Source: DATLGB01 sp964242305
GTDB taxonomy: Bacteria; Actinomycetota; Thermoleophilia; Solirubrobacterales; Solirubrobacteraceae
Assembly (NCBI GenBank): GCA_964242305.1
Contig: CAXTBB010000009.1
Span: forward strand, 35,323 to 99,322
DNA: 64,000 bases
Direction: 5' to 3'
The notes beneath the pieces are model-generated. The model saw only the letters and a list, made by a program, of their open reading frames with translations, did not search any database and had not been told where the DNA came from. The translations under genes and the position numbers were made by a program. Positions 1 through 7,736 of the stretch are shown here, in pieces (the first letter of the stretch is position 1; each line of letters opens with the position of its first letter).

Positions 1-2
1 GC

Positions 3-314
3 ACCACGCTGACCAACACCGGCGTCATCCCGGTGCCGGTGGCGTTCGGCTGGCACCCGTACTTCGTCACGCCCGAGCCACTGCCGGAGGTCGACGACCC
101 GTCCTCGGAGCGCTCGTACGCGGTCGGCCGGGTCACGATCGAGCTGCTCGACGGCTATACCCACGCGCACCTGTTCGTGCCGCCCACGCGCGACATCGTC
201 GCCTTCGAGCCGATGACCGCACCCGTCAACGCGCTGCGGACGGGCGAGGGCCTGCGGCACGTCGCGCCCGGGGGTGCGTTCAGCGCGGCGTTCCGGGTAG
301 AGGTGTCGTCGTGA
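3..314 (+). CDS. aldose 1-epimerase (galactose mutarotase) family, C-terminal part
   Basis: Only the last 103 codons are present; the reading frame is open to the window edge, so the start lies upstream. The motif FGWHPYF near the beginning matches the F-G-x-H-P-Y-F signature of aldose 1-epimerases, where the His acts as acid in sugar ring opening. The remainder fits the beta-sandwich C-terminus of the family. Members interconvert alpha and beta anomers of aldoses in the cytoplasm. The stop overlaps the next start by four bases (GTGA), so the two are probably co-transcribed. Family assignment is good; substrate is unknown. Confidence 0.75.
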   Translation, partial: TTLTNTGVIPVPVAFGWHPYFVTPEPLPEVDDPSSERSYAVGRVTIELLDGYTHAHLFVPPTRDIVAFEPMTAPVNALRTGEGLRHVAPGGAFSAAFRVEVSS

Positions 315-829
315 TCATCGACGACCTCGACGTACTCGACGCCCCCGCCACCGTCATCTCCGGGGCACTCGGCCCGGTCATGCGCAGTCCCGCCAAGCCG
401 CTCCTGCGCGGCGACTGGCTCGGCCACGCCGTCCACCCGCTGCTCACCGACATCCCGATCGGGACGTTCACGAGCGCGCTGTTGCTGGACCTGCTCGGGG
501 CCGACGAGGACGCGGCCGCCGCGCTGCTCGGCGCCGGCGTCGTCGCCACGCCGGCCGTCATCCTCACCGGCTGGTCGGACTGGCACGAGGAGGAGGCCCA
601 GTCGGCGGCCATCCGCCGCTCGGGCATCGTCCACGCGCTGTTGAACGCCGCCGGCGTCGGGCTGCAGATCGCCTCGCTGGCGGCCCGCCGCGACGACGAG
701 CGCGTCCGTGGCACCGTCCTCACCGCGGCCGGCCTCGGACTGATGGGCGCGGCCGGCTGGCTCGGCGGCCACCTGACGTACGTCAAGGGCTCGCGCGTGG
801 AGACCGAGGCTGCTAGCCCTCACCTTTGA
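311..829 (+). CDS. DUF2231-type membrane protein
   Basis: 172 residues, starting at a GTG that overlaps the previous stop. The segment around residues 38-60 (GHAVHPLLTDIPIGTFTSAL) is the characteristic H-P-L-L-T-D-I-P-I-G motif of DUF2231 membrane proteins. Four hydrophobic stretches are visible (about 48-65, 73-90, 108-125, 138-155). The family is widespread in actinobacteria and has no settled biochemical role; a redox or haem-linked function has been suggested for some members but nothing here shows it. Its 3' end overlaps the next coding frame by about 20 bases. Confidence 0.7.
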   Translation: MIIDDLDVLDAPATVISGALGPVMRSPAKPLLRGDWLGHAVHPLLTDIPIGTFTSALLLDLLGADEDAAAALLGAGVVATPAVILTGWSDWHEEEAQSAAIRRSGIVHALLNAAGVGLQIASLAARRDDERVRGTVLTAAGLGLMGAAGWLGGHLTYVKGSRVETEAASPHL

Positions 830-1385
830 CGACGGGCCCGACCCGGAGTGGACGCCGTTGATCCTCGATGCGCTCGCGCGCGCCGGCGCCCGCGCGACCT
901 TCTTCCCGCTGTCGCCGCGGGTCCAGGCCTATCCGGCGCTGATCGCCCGCATCCGCGCCGAGGGCCACGCGCTCGGGCTGCACGGCTGGGCGCACCTCAA
1001 GCACACCGAGTGCGAGCGGGACGCCGTGGCGGCGGACACCGACCGCGCGCTGGCCGCCTTCGATCGGCCGCCGCGATGGTGGCGCTTCCCGTACGGGATG
1101 GCGGCCGAGTGGAGCCGCGAGCTGGCCGCGGCGCGCAGCCTGGCGGTCGTCGGCTGGACGCACGACACGCACGACTGGCGCGGGGACGGCGCCGCGGCGA
1201 TGCGGGCCGCGCTCGGCGACCTCGACGACCATGCGGTGGTCCTGATGCACGACGCGCTCGGCCCCGGCGTCCGCCGTGCCGGGTGCGCGGAGACGGTGGC
1301 GCTGACCGAGGCGCTGCTGGCCGAGGGCCTCGGATCGGTGACGGTGGACGAGCTTGGCGCAGTACCGAGCGGCCGTCCCGGGTAG
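810..1385 (+). CDS. NodB-type polysaccharide deacetylase
   Basis: The protein carries the NodB homology motifs in order: LTFDDGPD (metal/base Asp pair), HGWAHLKH (His metal ligands), RWWRFPYG, WTHDTHDW and VVLMHD. Such enzymes remove N-acetyl or O-acetyl groups from sugars. The first motif begins at base 816, so the TTG at 858 is too late. Upstream, the frame is closed by a stop at 774 and holds no ATG, GTG or TTG; the only plausible initiator is CTG at 810, giving 191 residues. No signal peptide is seen, unlike cell-wall deacetylases, so a cytoplasmic substrate is likely. It sits in a cassette with a NodS-like methyltransferase and a glycosyltransferase. Confidence 0.8.
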   Translation: MLALTFDDGPDPEWTPLILDALARAGARATFFPLSPRVQAYPALIARIRAEGHALGLHGWAHLKHTECERDAVAADTDRALAAFDRPPRWWRFPYGMAAEWSRELAAARSLAVVGWTHDTHDWRGDGAAAMRAALGDLDDHAVVLMHDALGPGVRRAGCAETVALTEALLAEGLGSVTVDELGAVPSGRPG

Positions 1386-1395
1386 CGACCGGGCC

Positions 1396-2331
1396 GTGGC
1401 CATAACCGTGGACCCGATCGCCCGCATCGCCGCCGGCGCCGCCGAGCGCGACCGCCACCCCGGCGTCCCCCCGTTCCCGGCCGACGCCTTCGCCGCCCTG
1501 GGCGAGGCGGGGATGCTCGAGCCGATCGCCTCGCTCGCCGACCAGATCGCCGCGGTCCGTGCCGTGTCGCGCGCGGACGGCAGCGTGGGCCGGATCTTCG
1601 ACGGGCACGTGAACGCGCAGGAGCGCCTCGGGGTGGATCGCTTCGACGGCCTGCTCGGCGTCTGGGGCGCCGACCCGGTGCCCGGCGAGGGCGACCCCGC
1701 TCGCGTGGCCGGCGACGCGATGACCGGGGTCAAGACGTTCTGCTCCGGCGCCGGCGGGCTCGACCGCGCGCTCGTGCTGATCCGCGGGGACCTCGTGCAC
1801 GTGGACCTCAGTGACGTGGTCGTCGACGAGTCCTGGTACCGCTCGGCGGGCCTGCGCGCCTCGGCGTCGCACCGCGTCGAGTTCCACGGCGCGCGCGTGC
1901 TCGGCGTAGTCGGCCCGATCGGCGCGCTTCCGTGGTTCCCGCGCGACGCGGTCCGCACCACCGCGACCTGGGCGGGCCTGGCCGACGCGGCCTTCGCCGC
2001 CGCGTTGACGACGCTGCGCGAGAAGGACGTGACCGACCTGACCGCACTGGCGGCTGGCCGGATGCGGACGCAGATGACGACGATCGACCTGTGGATGGCC
2101 GAGGCGGCGCGCTCGGAGGCGCCGTCCCCGGCCTTCGCCACCCACCTGCGCGACGCGGTCGCCGGCGCCTGCCGCGCCCTGCTCGACGAGGCCGTCCGCG
2201 CCTGCGGGTCCCGTCCGCTGGCCACGGGGGACGCGCTGGACCGGGCCAAGCGCGACCTCGACGTCTTCCTGCTCCAGCATCGCCTCGACCCGCTCGTGGC
2301 TCGGGCCGGCCGCGCGGAGCTCGAGGCCTGA
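1396..2331 (+). CDS. acyl-CoA dehydrogenase-like flavoprotein
   Basis: About 311 residues from GTG 1396; a TTG at 1354, overlapping the deacetylase, is an alternative start. The N-terminus (FPADAFAALGEAGMLEPIA) resembles the helical opening of acyl-CoA dehydrogenases (FPxxxxxxLxxxGLL). The middle has a beta-rich stretch with GVKTFCSGAGG, matching the family G-x-K-x-F-x-S-G region near the flavin. It is shorter than the usual 380 residues and the catalytic Glu cannot be placed with confidence, so it may be a specialised oxidase or dehydrogenase. Its stop overlaps the next ATG (TGATG), supporting joint translation with the methyltransferase. Confidence 0.65.
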   Translation: MAITVDPIARIAAGAAERDRHPGVPPFPADAFAALGEAGMLEPIASLADQIAAVRAVSRADGSVGRIFDGHVNAQERLGVDRFDGLLGVWGADPVPGEGDPARVAGDAMTGVKTFCSGAGGLDRALVLIRGDLVHVDLSDVVVDESWYRSAGLRASASHRVEFHGARVLGVVGPIGALPWFPRDAVRTTATWAGLADAAFAAALTTLREKDVTDLTALAAGRMRTQMTTIDLWMAEAARSEAPSPAFATHLRDAVAGACRALLDEAVRACGSRPLATGDALDRAKRDLDVFLLQHRLDPLVARAGRAELEA

Positions 2332-2894
2332 TGCGCAATCCCGTCGAGGAGTTCGAGGCGCAGTACCGCGCGGCGAACGACCCCTGGAACTACCTGGACT
2401 CCGAGTACGAGCAGGCCAAGTACGACCGGACCATCGAGGCGCTCGGCGACCGGACCTACCCGTTCGGCCTGGAGATCGGCGCGTCCATCGGGGTGCTGAC
2501 GGAGCGGCTCGCGCGCCGGTGCGGGCGGCTGATCACGCTCGAGCCCGCGCCGACCGCGGTCGAGCGCGCGCGGCGCCGGGTGGCGAGGCTCGACAACGTC
2601 GACGTCCGCCAGGGCAGCGCACCGGAGGACCTGCCGGAGTGGCGCTTCGACCTCGTCGTCTGCTCGGAGGTCCTCTACTACTTCTCGCGCGACGAACTGG
2701 CCACGGTGCTCGACGCCGTGGAGGCGCTGATGCCGCGCGCCGGCACGCTGCTCGCCGTCAGCTGGCGCGGTCGCGGCACGCACCAGCTCACCGGGGACGA
2801 GGTCCACGCGGTCCTGCGGGCGCGGCCCGGCCTCGTGCGCGTCCACGCCGAGGCGCAGGACGGCTACCTGCTCGACCGCTTCGAGCGCCGGTGA
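2331..2894 (+). CDS. NodS-type SAM-dependent methyltransferase
   Basis: 187 residues. The N-terminus (NDPWNYLDSEYEQAKYDRT) is the PWxYxxSxYExxKYxxT signature of the NodS family, which N-methylates deacetylated chitooligosaccharides in rhizobial Nod-factor synthesis. SAM motif I is LEIGASIGVLTERLA, followed by an acidic beta-2 end (TLEP) and motif LVVCSEVLYYF. Here it lies beside a NodB-like deacetylase and a family-2 glycosyltransferase, so methylation of a freed amino sugar is a reasonable inference. Starts at ATG overlapping the previous stop by one base and ends in a GTGA overlap with the next gene. Confidence 0.8.
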   Translation: MRNPVEEFEAQYRAANDPWNYLDSEYEQAKYDRTIEALGDRTYPFGLEIGASIGVLTERLARRCGRLITLEPAPTAVERARRRVARLDNVDVRQGSAPEDLPEWRFDLVVCSEVLYYFSRDELATVLDAVEALMPRAGTLLAVSWRGRGTHQLTGDEVHAVLRARPGLVRVHAEAQDGYLLDRFERR

Positions 2895-3958
2895 TCGTCG
2901 TCGTCGGAGGTGGTCCGGCGGGGCACGCCGCCGCGGCCGCGTACCGCTCGGCCGGCGGGGAGGACGAGGTCGTCCTGATCACGGACGACGACCGCCCGCC
3001 CTACAACCGCCCGCCGCTGACCAAGGAGCTGCTGCGCGGCGAGTCCGGGGAGGACGACCTGCCGCTCGACGACCTCGACCGCGTCGACATCGTCTACGGG
3101 ACCGCCGTCCGCCTCGACCCTGACGCGCGCGTCGTCGAGCTGGAGGACGGGCGCCGCTTCGTGTACCGGGCCTGCGTCCTGGCCACGGGCGCCGAGCCGC
3201 TGCGCCGGCCGGGCACGTTCTCGGTCCGTCACGTTCGCGACGCGCTCGCGCTGCGCGAGGCCGCGCCCGAGCGGGTCACGGTCGTCGGCACCGGCTTCAT
3301 CGGCTGCGAGGTGGCGGCGTCGCTGGCCATGACCGGCGCCCGCGTCACCGTCGTCGGCCAGGAGGACATCCCCCAGGAGGCGCGCCTGGGCCGCGCGGCG
3401 GGCGAGCGCATCGCCGGCTTCCTGCGTGACCTCGGCGTCGAGCTGCGCCTGGGCGAAGCGGTGGAGGACTTCGACGCGCTTGACGGGACGGTGGTGTTGG
3501 CGCTCGGTGTCACCCCGCGCGTCGAGCTGGCCCGCGACGCCGGACTGCGGCTGAGCGAGGACGGCCGGGCCATCGCCGTCGACGTCGCGTTGAGGACCAC
3601 TGCCGACGACGTGTACGCCTGCGGGGACGTGGCGATGGCCCAGCACCCGGTCGCCGGCCGCCCGCTGCGGGTCGAGCACTGGGGCGACGCGTTGAAGCAG
3701 GGCGAGTCCGTGGGCCGCCGGCTGGCGGGTGACGACAGCGTGGTGTGGGACGTCGTCCCCGGCTTCTGGTCGACCATCGGCGAGCACACGCTCAAGTACG
3801 CGGCGTGGGGCGACGGCTTCGCGCGCGACGAGCTGGTCGAGCACCCCGGCGGCGCCTGGACGGCCTGGTATTACGACGCCGACGACGCGCTGGTCGGCGC
3901 CCTCTGCCACGAGCGCGACGAGGACTATGAGCGCGCGCAGCAGGAGCTGGGCGCTTGA
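2891..3958 (+). CDS. FAD-dependent NAD(P)H reductase (pyridine nucleotide-disulfide oxidoreductase family)
   Basis: 355 residues. The N-terminal FAD-binding fingerprint is IVVVGGGPAGHAAA, the NAD(P) fingerprint is VTVVGTGFIGCEVAASLA near residue 130, and the second FAD motif is DVYACGDVA near 240. YNRPPLTKELL is typical of ferredoxin, rubredoxin and nitrite-type reductases. No redox-active CxxxxC pair is visible, so it is a ferredoxin-reductase-like enzyme rather than a disulfide reductase. It could feed electrons to a redox step in the same cassette. Starts at GTG overlapping the upstream TGA and ends in a TTGA overlap with the glycosyltransferase. Confidence 0.8.
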   Translation: MIVVVGGGPAGHAAAAAYRSAGGEDEVVLITDDDRPPYNRPPLTKELLRGESGEDDLPLDDLDRVDIVYGTAVRLDPDARVVELEDGRRFVYRACVLATGAEPLRRPGTFSVRHVRDALALREAAPERVTVVGTGFIGCEVAASLAMTGARVTVVGQEDIPQEARLGRAAGERIAGFLRDLGVELRLGEAVEDFDALDGTVVLALGVTPRVELARDAGLRLSEDGRAIAVDVALRTTADDVYACGDVAMAQHPVAGRPLRVEHWGDALKQGESVGRRLAGDDSVVWDVVPGFWSTIGEHTLKYAAWGDGFARDELVEHPGGAWTAWYYDADDALVGALCHERDEDYERAQQELGA

Positions 3959-4668
3959 GGGCGGTCGTCGTCATCCCCGCGCACAACGAGGAGGCGTCCG
4001 TCGGTGCCTGCCTGCGGGCGCTGGCTGCGCAGGAGGGGATCGCTCCGGACGACGTCGCGGTGATCCTCGTCTGCAACGCGTGCACCGATCGGACCGAGGC
4101 CGTCGCGCGCGACGCTTCCGCGGGGCTGCGGCTGACGGTGCTCCGCGGACCCGGCGGCGGCCCGGGTCCCGCCCGCCGCCTCGGCATGGACCTGGCCGCG
4201 TCGTGGCTGGCGCCGGACGGGCTCATCGCCTGCACGGACGCCGACACGATCGTCGCCGCCGATTGGCTCGCCCGCCAGCTCGACGCCGTCGCCGCGGGCG
4301 CCGACGCCGTCGGCGGCTTCATCGACCTCGGTGACCACGACCTCCCCGCCGCCGTCCTCACCGACCGCGACCGCCGCGCGACCGAGCGGTTGGCCGCCGT
4401 CCTCGCCCACACCCCGACCGCCGAACACCACCACTTCGCCGGGGCCTCCATGTCCCTCACCGCCTCCGCCTACCGGCAGATCGGCGGCATCGAGCCGCTG
4501 GCGGCGCTGGAGGACGAGGCGCTCGAGCGCGCGCTGCGAGCCCACGGCCTGCGAGTCGACCGCCTGCTCTCCGTCCGCGTCCGCACTTCCGCTCGCCTCA
4601 CCGGCCGCGCGTCCGCCGGCCTCGCGCACGACCTCGCCGCCGCGATGGAGATTGCAACCGGGTCATAG
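3955..4668 (+). CDS. family 2 glycosyltransferase
   Basis: 237 residues, start TTG inside a TTGA overlap. The GT-A fold is shown by AVVVIPAHNEEASVGACL at the N-terminus (nucleotide-binding region) and by TDADT near residue 92, the metal-binding D-x-D. HFAGASMSL and an LEDEAL segment near residue 180 fit the acceptor and catalytic-base region. No membrane segments are present, so it is a soluble transferase, unlike NodC or chitin synthases. Last gene of the tight cassette running from the epimerase; only 16 bases separate it from the acyltransferase. The donor and acceptor sugars are unknown. Confidence 0.8.
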   Translation: MRAVVVIPAHNEEASVGACLRALAAQEGIAPDDVAVILVCNACTDRTEAVARDASAGLRLTVLRGPGGGPGPARRLGMDLAASWLAPDGLIACTDADTIVAADWLARQLDAVAAGADAVGGFIDLGDHDLPAAVLTDRDRRATERLAAVLAHTPTAEHHHFAGASMSLTASAYRQIGGIEPLAALEDEALERALRAHGLRVDRLLSVRVRTSARLTGRASAGLAHDLAAAMEIATGS

Positions 4669-4684
4669 CGGTTAGCCCGCTGAC

Positions 4685-5542
4685 ATGGCGGGTCCTGTGG
4701 AGAGGGTGGTCGAGCAGCGTCTCGACGCCGCAACGAGCGTCGACGGTCCGAGCCCGGCGCTGATGAAGGTCATCGGCCCGTTCTGGGCGCTGGCCTCCGA
4801 TCACTACTTCCGAGCCGAGTTCGAGGGGTGGGAGCGGCTGCCGGACGGTCCGTGCCTGCTCGTCAGCGTCCACGCCGGCGCTGCGCTGACCATCGACGCG
4901 TGGGTGTTCGTGTACGGGTGGCACCGCCGCTTCGGCGACGAGCGGATCCTGCACGGCACCGCGCACGACGTACTGATGACCGCCCCGTTGCTGGGCGATT
5001 ACTTCAAGGCCTCGGGCGTCATCCCGGCCTCCCGCGAGGGCGTCACCAACGCGCTCGGGTGCGGCCACGACGTCATCATCTGGCCCGGCGGCGAGCAGGA
5101 CTCGATGCGCAACTGGCGTCGCCGCGACGAAGTCGTCCTCGCCGGGCGCCGCGGGTTCGTCAAGCAGGCGATCAACTCCGGCGTCCCGATCGTCCCCGTC
5201 GCCACCTCCGGCGGCAGCGACTCCGTCTTCGTCCTCTCGGAAGGTCGCTGGATCGCCGGCGCGCTGGACAAGCTCGGCGGGATCGCCGGCAAGCTGCGCG
5301 CAGCCACGCTGCCGATCGTCGCCGGCGTCCCGTTCGGCATCACGCCGCAGATCCTCCCGTCCCACATCCCGCTGCCGACCAAGCTGCGCTACGAGATCCT
5401 CGACCCGGTCGAGATCGACGCCGATCCCGACCGCGTGGATGACGACGACTACGTCAACGACAAGTACCGCGAGGTCGAGTCCGCCTTGCAGGCCGGCGTC
5501 ACCCGCCTCGCCGGCCGCCGCCGGTTCCCCGTCTTCGGCTGA
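4685..5542 (+). CDS. lysophospholipid/glycerol acyltransferase family protein
   Basis: 285 residues. Central motifs resemble the LPLAT superfamily: LLVSVHAGAALTID (His-containing block 1 variant), a block with SGVIPASREG, and IIWPGGEQDSMRNW corresponding to the phosphate-binding FPEGxR block. The His is followed by Asp at seven rather than four residues, closer to the diacylglycerol/monoacylglycerol acyltransferase branch than to PlsC. It probably esterifies a lipid acceptor at the membrane. Could act on a product of the upstream glycosyl cassette, but the intervening 16 bases and independent function are equally possible. Confidence 0.7.
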   Translation: MAGPVERVVEQRLDAATSVDGPSPALMKVIGPFWALASDHYFRAEFEGWERLPDGPCLLVSVHAGAALTIDAWVFVYGWHRRFGDERILHGTAHDVLMTAPLLGDYFKASGVIPASREGVTNALGCGHDVIIWPGGEQDSMRNWRRRDEVVLAGRRGFVKQAINSGVPIVPVATSGGSDSVFVLSEGRWIAGALDKLGGIAGKLRAATLPIVAGVPFGITPQILPSHIPLPTKLRYEILDPVEIDADPDRVDDDDYVNDKYREVESALQAGVTRLAGRRRFPVFG

Positions 5543-5561
5543 AGTTACGCTTGGGGTCGCT

Positions 5562-5635
5562 GTCCCCGTAGCTCAGCTGGATAGAGCGGCTGCCTTCTAA
5601 GCAGCGGGTCGCAGGTTCGAGTCCTGCCGGGGACG
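5562..5635 (+). tRNA. tRNA-Arg (anticodon UCU)
   Basis: Full cloverleaf: acceptor GTCCCCG pairs with CGGGGAC, the D arm is GCTC...GAGC, and the anticodon stem GCTGC/GCAGC closes the loop CTTCTAA with anticodon TCT at 5596-5598. The T arm GCAGG-TTCGAGT-CCTGC is intact, followed by discriminator G. CCA is not encoded. It decodes the rare AGA/AGG codons. No integrase lies beside it. Confidence 0.97.
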
Positions 5636-5655
5636 TAGATCTGACGAGCCCCGGC

Positions 5656-6138
5656 TCAGCGGAGGATCGTCAGCTTGTCGGCGTCCTCGAAGCCCTTCGC
5701 CTTCTTGCCGGGGGTCACGGTGCCGTGGACGCCGTCGTAGGCACCGGAGCCGCCGACGATCACCAAATCCGTCTTAGACAGCGTCATGATGCCCATCGTC
5801 GCGATCTGACCGTGGGCGAGGCTGTACACGGCGTGGCAGACCACCGGGGTGGTGGCGATGTCGCCCGCGCCCAGCGCCGTGCAGGTACCGCCGAAGGCGC
5901 CGAGGCGCTTGTGGCCCGCCGTGTCCAGGTCGCCGGCGATCGTGAGCCGATCACCGAGGCTGAGCGTGGATCCGTCGGGGGACTTGGGATCGAGGTCGTC
6001 GACGCCGAACTGGGGGGTGGTCTCCTGGAACGTGACGACCTGCTTGGCGTGGCTTGTACGCGCATCGCTCGTGCCGGGGAGCGCGAGGCTGGCGGCCACC
6101 GCCGCCGCGGCCGTCGTGGCAATGATGAGTCGCTTCAT
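5656..6138 (-). CDS. secreted allene oxide cyclase/dirigent-like barrel protein
   Basis: 160 residues. The start ATG at 6138 is preferred over the ATG at 6147 because GAAGG lies nine bases upstream of it. Residues 1-27 form a signal peptide (KR, hydrophobic Ala-rich core, LPGTSDA cleavage region). The mature part contains GDRLTIAGDL, a segment with ATTPVVCHAVYSLAHGQI and VGGSGAYDGVHGTV, matching the beta-barrel fold of allene oxide cyclase/dirigent-like proteins seen in many actinobacterial secretomes. Bacterial members have no proven enzyme activity. Stands alone, facing away from the downstream hydrolase. Confidence 0.65.
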   Translation of the reverse strand: MKRLIIATTAAAAVAASLALPGTSDARTSHAKQVVTFQETTPQFGVDDLDPKSPDGSTLSLGDRLTIAGDLDTAGHKRLGAFGGTCTALGAGDIATTPVVCHAVYSLAHGQIATMGIMTLSKTDLVIVGGSGAYDGVHGTVTPGKKAKGFEDADKLTILR

Positions 6139-6267
6139 GGTCTGCATCCTTCGGGTTGGGGTGTGGAGCAGCATCGCGAGGCCGAGGTCAGTCGTCGTCC
6201 CCCTGTCGACCGATCCGCTCACGCCCGTGTCACCCCCCGGGATGACGCGACGGTAAGGTCGGCCGCC

Positions 6268-7131
6268 ATGGCGTTCGACGGCTTCGCACTCGAGCACGTG
6301 GACGTGGGGGAGGTGACCCTGCGCGTGCGGCACGGCGGGGTGGGGCCGGCGCTGCTGCTCATCCACGGGCACCCGCGGACGCACATGACCTGGCACCGGG
6401 TCGCGCCGATCCTGGCCGAGCGCTTCACGGTCGTCTGTCCCGACCTGCGCGGGTACGGGGAGTCGACGTTGCCGCCGACGCAGCCCGACCACGCGCAGTC
6501 CTCCAAGCGCGCGATGGCGCAGGACTTCGCCACCCTGATGACGCACCTCGGGCATGCGTGCTTCGCCGTCGCCGGCCACGACCGCGGCGGGCTGGCGGCG
6601 TTCCGGCTGGCCATGGACCACGGCGACCGTGTGGCGCGGCTCGTGGCGATGGACTCGGTGCCGGTCATCGAGCGACTGGAGCGGACCGACGCGACCTTCG
6701 CCGCCGCCTGGTGGCACTGGTGGTTCCTCACCCAGGACGAGAAGCCGGCCGAGCCGCTCATCTCCCGTGACCCCGACGCCTGGTACCGGACGCCGCCGCC
6801 CGAGGAGCTGGGGGAGGAGCTGCACGCGGATCTGTGGGCGGCGTTCCGCAACCCCGATGTCGTGCACGGGATGTGCGAGGACTACCGGGCCGGGCTGACC
6901 GTCGACCGCCGCCACGACGAGGAGGACCGCGCCGCCGGCCGCAAGGTCAAGGGTCCGATCGGCATCATCAACGCCGCCCAGGACGACTCCGACGACTACG
7001 GCGACACCGTCGAGATCTGGCGCGCCTGGGTCGATGGGGACGTGACCCGCCGCTCTGTGGACGCGGGCCATCACACCGCCGAACAGGCGCCGGAGGCCGT
7101 GGCCGCCGCGCTGGAGGAGCTGCTCGCATGA
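6268..7131 (+). CDS. alpha/beta hydrolase, haloacetate dehalogenase-like
   Basis: 287 residues with an AAGG sequence about ten bases upstream of the ATG. Oxyanion motif HGHPRTHMTWH, nucleophile elbow VAGHDRGGLAAFRLA (Asp rather than Ser), and terminal DAGHHTAEQAPEAV for the catalytic His. Nucleophilic Asp followed by Arg, an aromatic cap segment (AAWWHWWF) and a Tyr in the cap are the pattern of fluoro/haloacetate dehalogenases, which hydrolyse the carbon-halogen bond through an ester on Asp. An epoxide hydrolase relative is the main alternative. Its stop overlaps the next start (ATGA). Confidence 0.75.
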   Translation: MAFDGFALEHVDVGEVTLRVRHGGVGPALLLIHGHPRTHMTWHRVAPILAERFTVVCPDLRGYGESTLPPTQPDHAQSSKRAMAQDFATLMTHLGHACFAVAGHDRGGLAAFRLAMDHGDRVARLVAMDSVPVIERLERTDATFAAAWWHWWFLTQDEKPAEPLISRDPDAWYRTPPPEELGEELHADLWAAFRNPDVVHGMCEDYRAGLTVDRRHDEEDRAAGRKVKGPIGIINAAQDDSDDYGDTVEIWRAWVDGDVTRRSVDAGHHTAEQAPEAVAAALEELLA

Positions 7132-7730
7132 CCACGATCTCGCCCACCTATCGCTTCGCCATGGCCGCCTGCGCGCCCGCGGTGCGCTGGTGGGGGCGGC
7201 TCGAGGTGGAGGGCCAGGAGTGCCTGCCCGAGTCCGGCCCGTTGCTGCTGGCCGGCAACCACGACTCCTACTGGGACCCGATCGCGATCGGCATCGCCGG
7301 CCTCCCGCGCCGGCAGATCAAGGCGCTCGCCAAGTCGTCGCTGTGGAAGCCGGGCCTGGGCTGGATCCTCGACGGCATGGGCCAGATCCCGATCCTGCGC
7401 GGCGGCAAGGACACCGCGGCGCTCGAGCGCGCGATCGAGGAGCTGCAGAGCGGCTCCTGCATCGGCATCTTCCCGGAGGGGACGCGCTCGCAGGGCCGCG
7501 AGCTGCGCGCTCGCAGCGGGCTCGCCCGGCTGGCCGAGGCCGTCCCGGAGGCCGCCATCCGCTGCGTGACCGTGACCGGCACGACCGACATCCCGCACTT
7601 CCCGCGCGACCGCCCGCACGTCCGCGTCCGCTTCTTCGTCCCTCAGACCGAGGGCGCGGATCCCGCCGCGCTGCTGCAGGAGATCCGCGCGCACGCGCCG
7701 CGCGTGCGCGCCGGCCGTCGCGGGCACTGA
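7128..7730 (+). CDS. 1-acyl-sn-glycerol-3-phosphate acyltransferase (PlsC-like)
   Basis: 200 residues. Block 1 is NHDSYWD, the N-H-x4-D catalytic motif; block 3 is FPEGTRS, binding the phosphate of the acceptor; GQIPILRGG is the intervening block. These together define PlsC-type enzymes that acylate lysophosphatidic acid at the membrane face. It is translationally coupled to the hydrolase upstream through an ATGA overlap. The C-terminus is short and basic. A role in membrane phospholipid synthesis is likely, but the genome probably has other copies. Confidence 0.85.
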   Translation: MTTISPTYRFAMAACAPAVRWWGRLEVEGQECLPESGPLLLAGNHDSYWDPIAIGIAGLPRRQIKALAKSSLWKPGLGWILDGMGQIPILRGGKDTAALERAIEELQSGSCIGIFPEGTRSQGRELRARSGLARLAEAVPEAAIRCVTVTGTTDIPHFPRDRPHVRVRFFVPQTEGADPAALLQEIRAHAPRVRAGRRGH

Positions 7731-7736
7731 CCAGGC

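Noticed and set aside
858..1385. TTG 858 as start of the deacetylase
   Set aside because: It would delete the TFDDGPD metal-binding motif needed by every NodB-family enzyme.
813..2846. Long reverse-strand open frame opposite the 0.8-2.9 kb cassette
   Set aside because: Arg/Ala/Pro-rich composition with no domain, lying antisense to five well-supported genes; long antisense frames are expected at this GC content.
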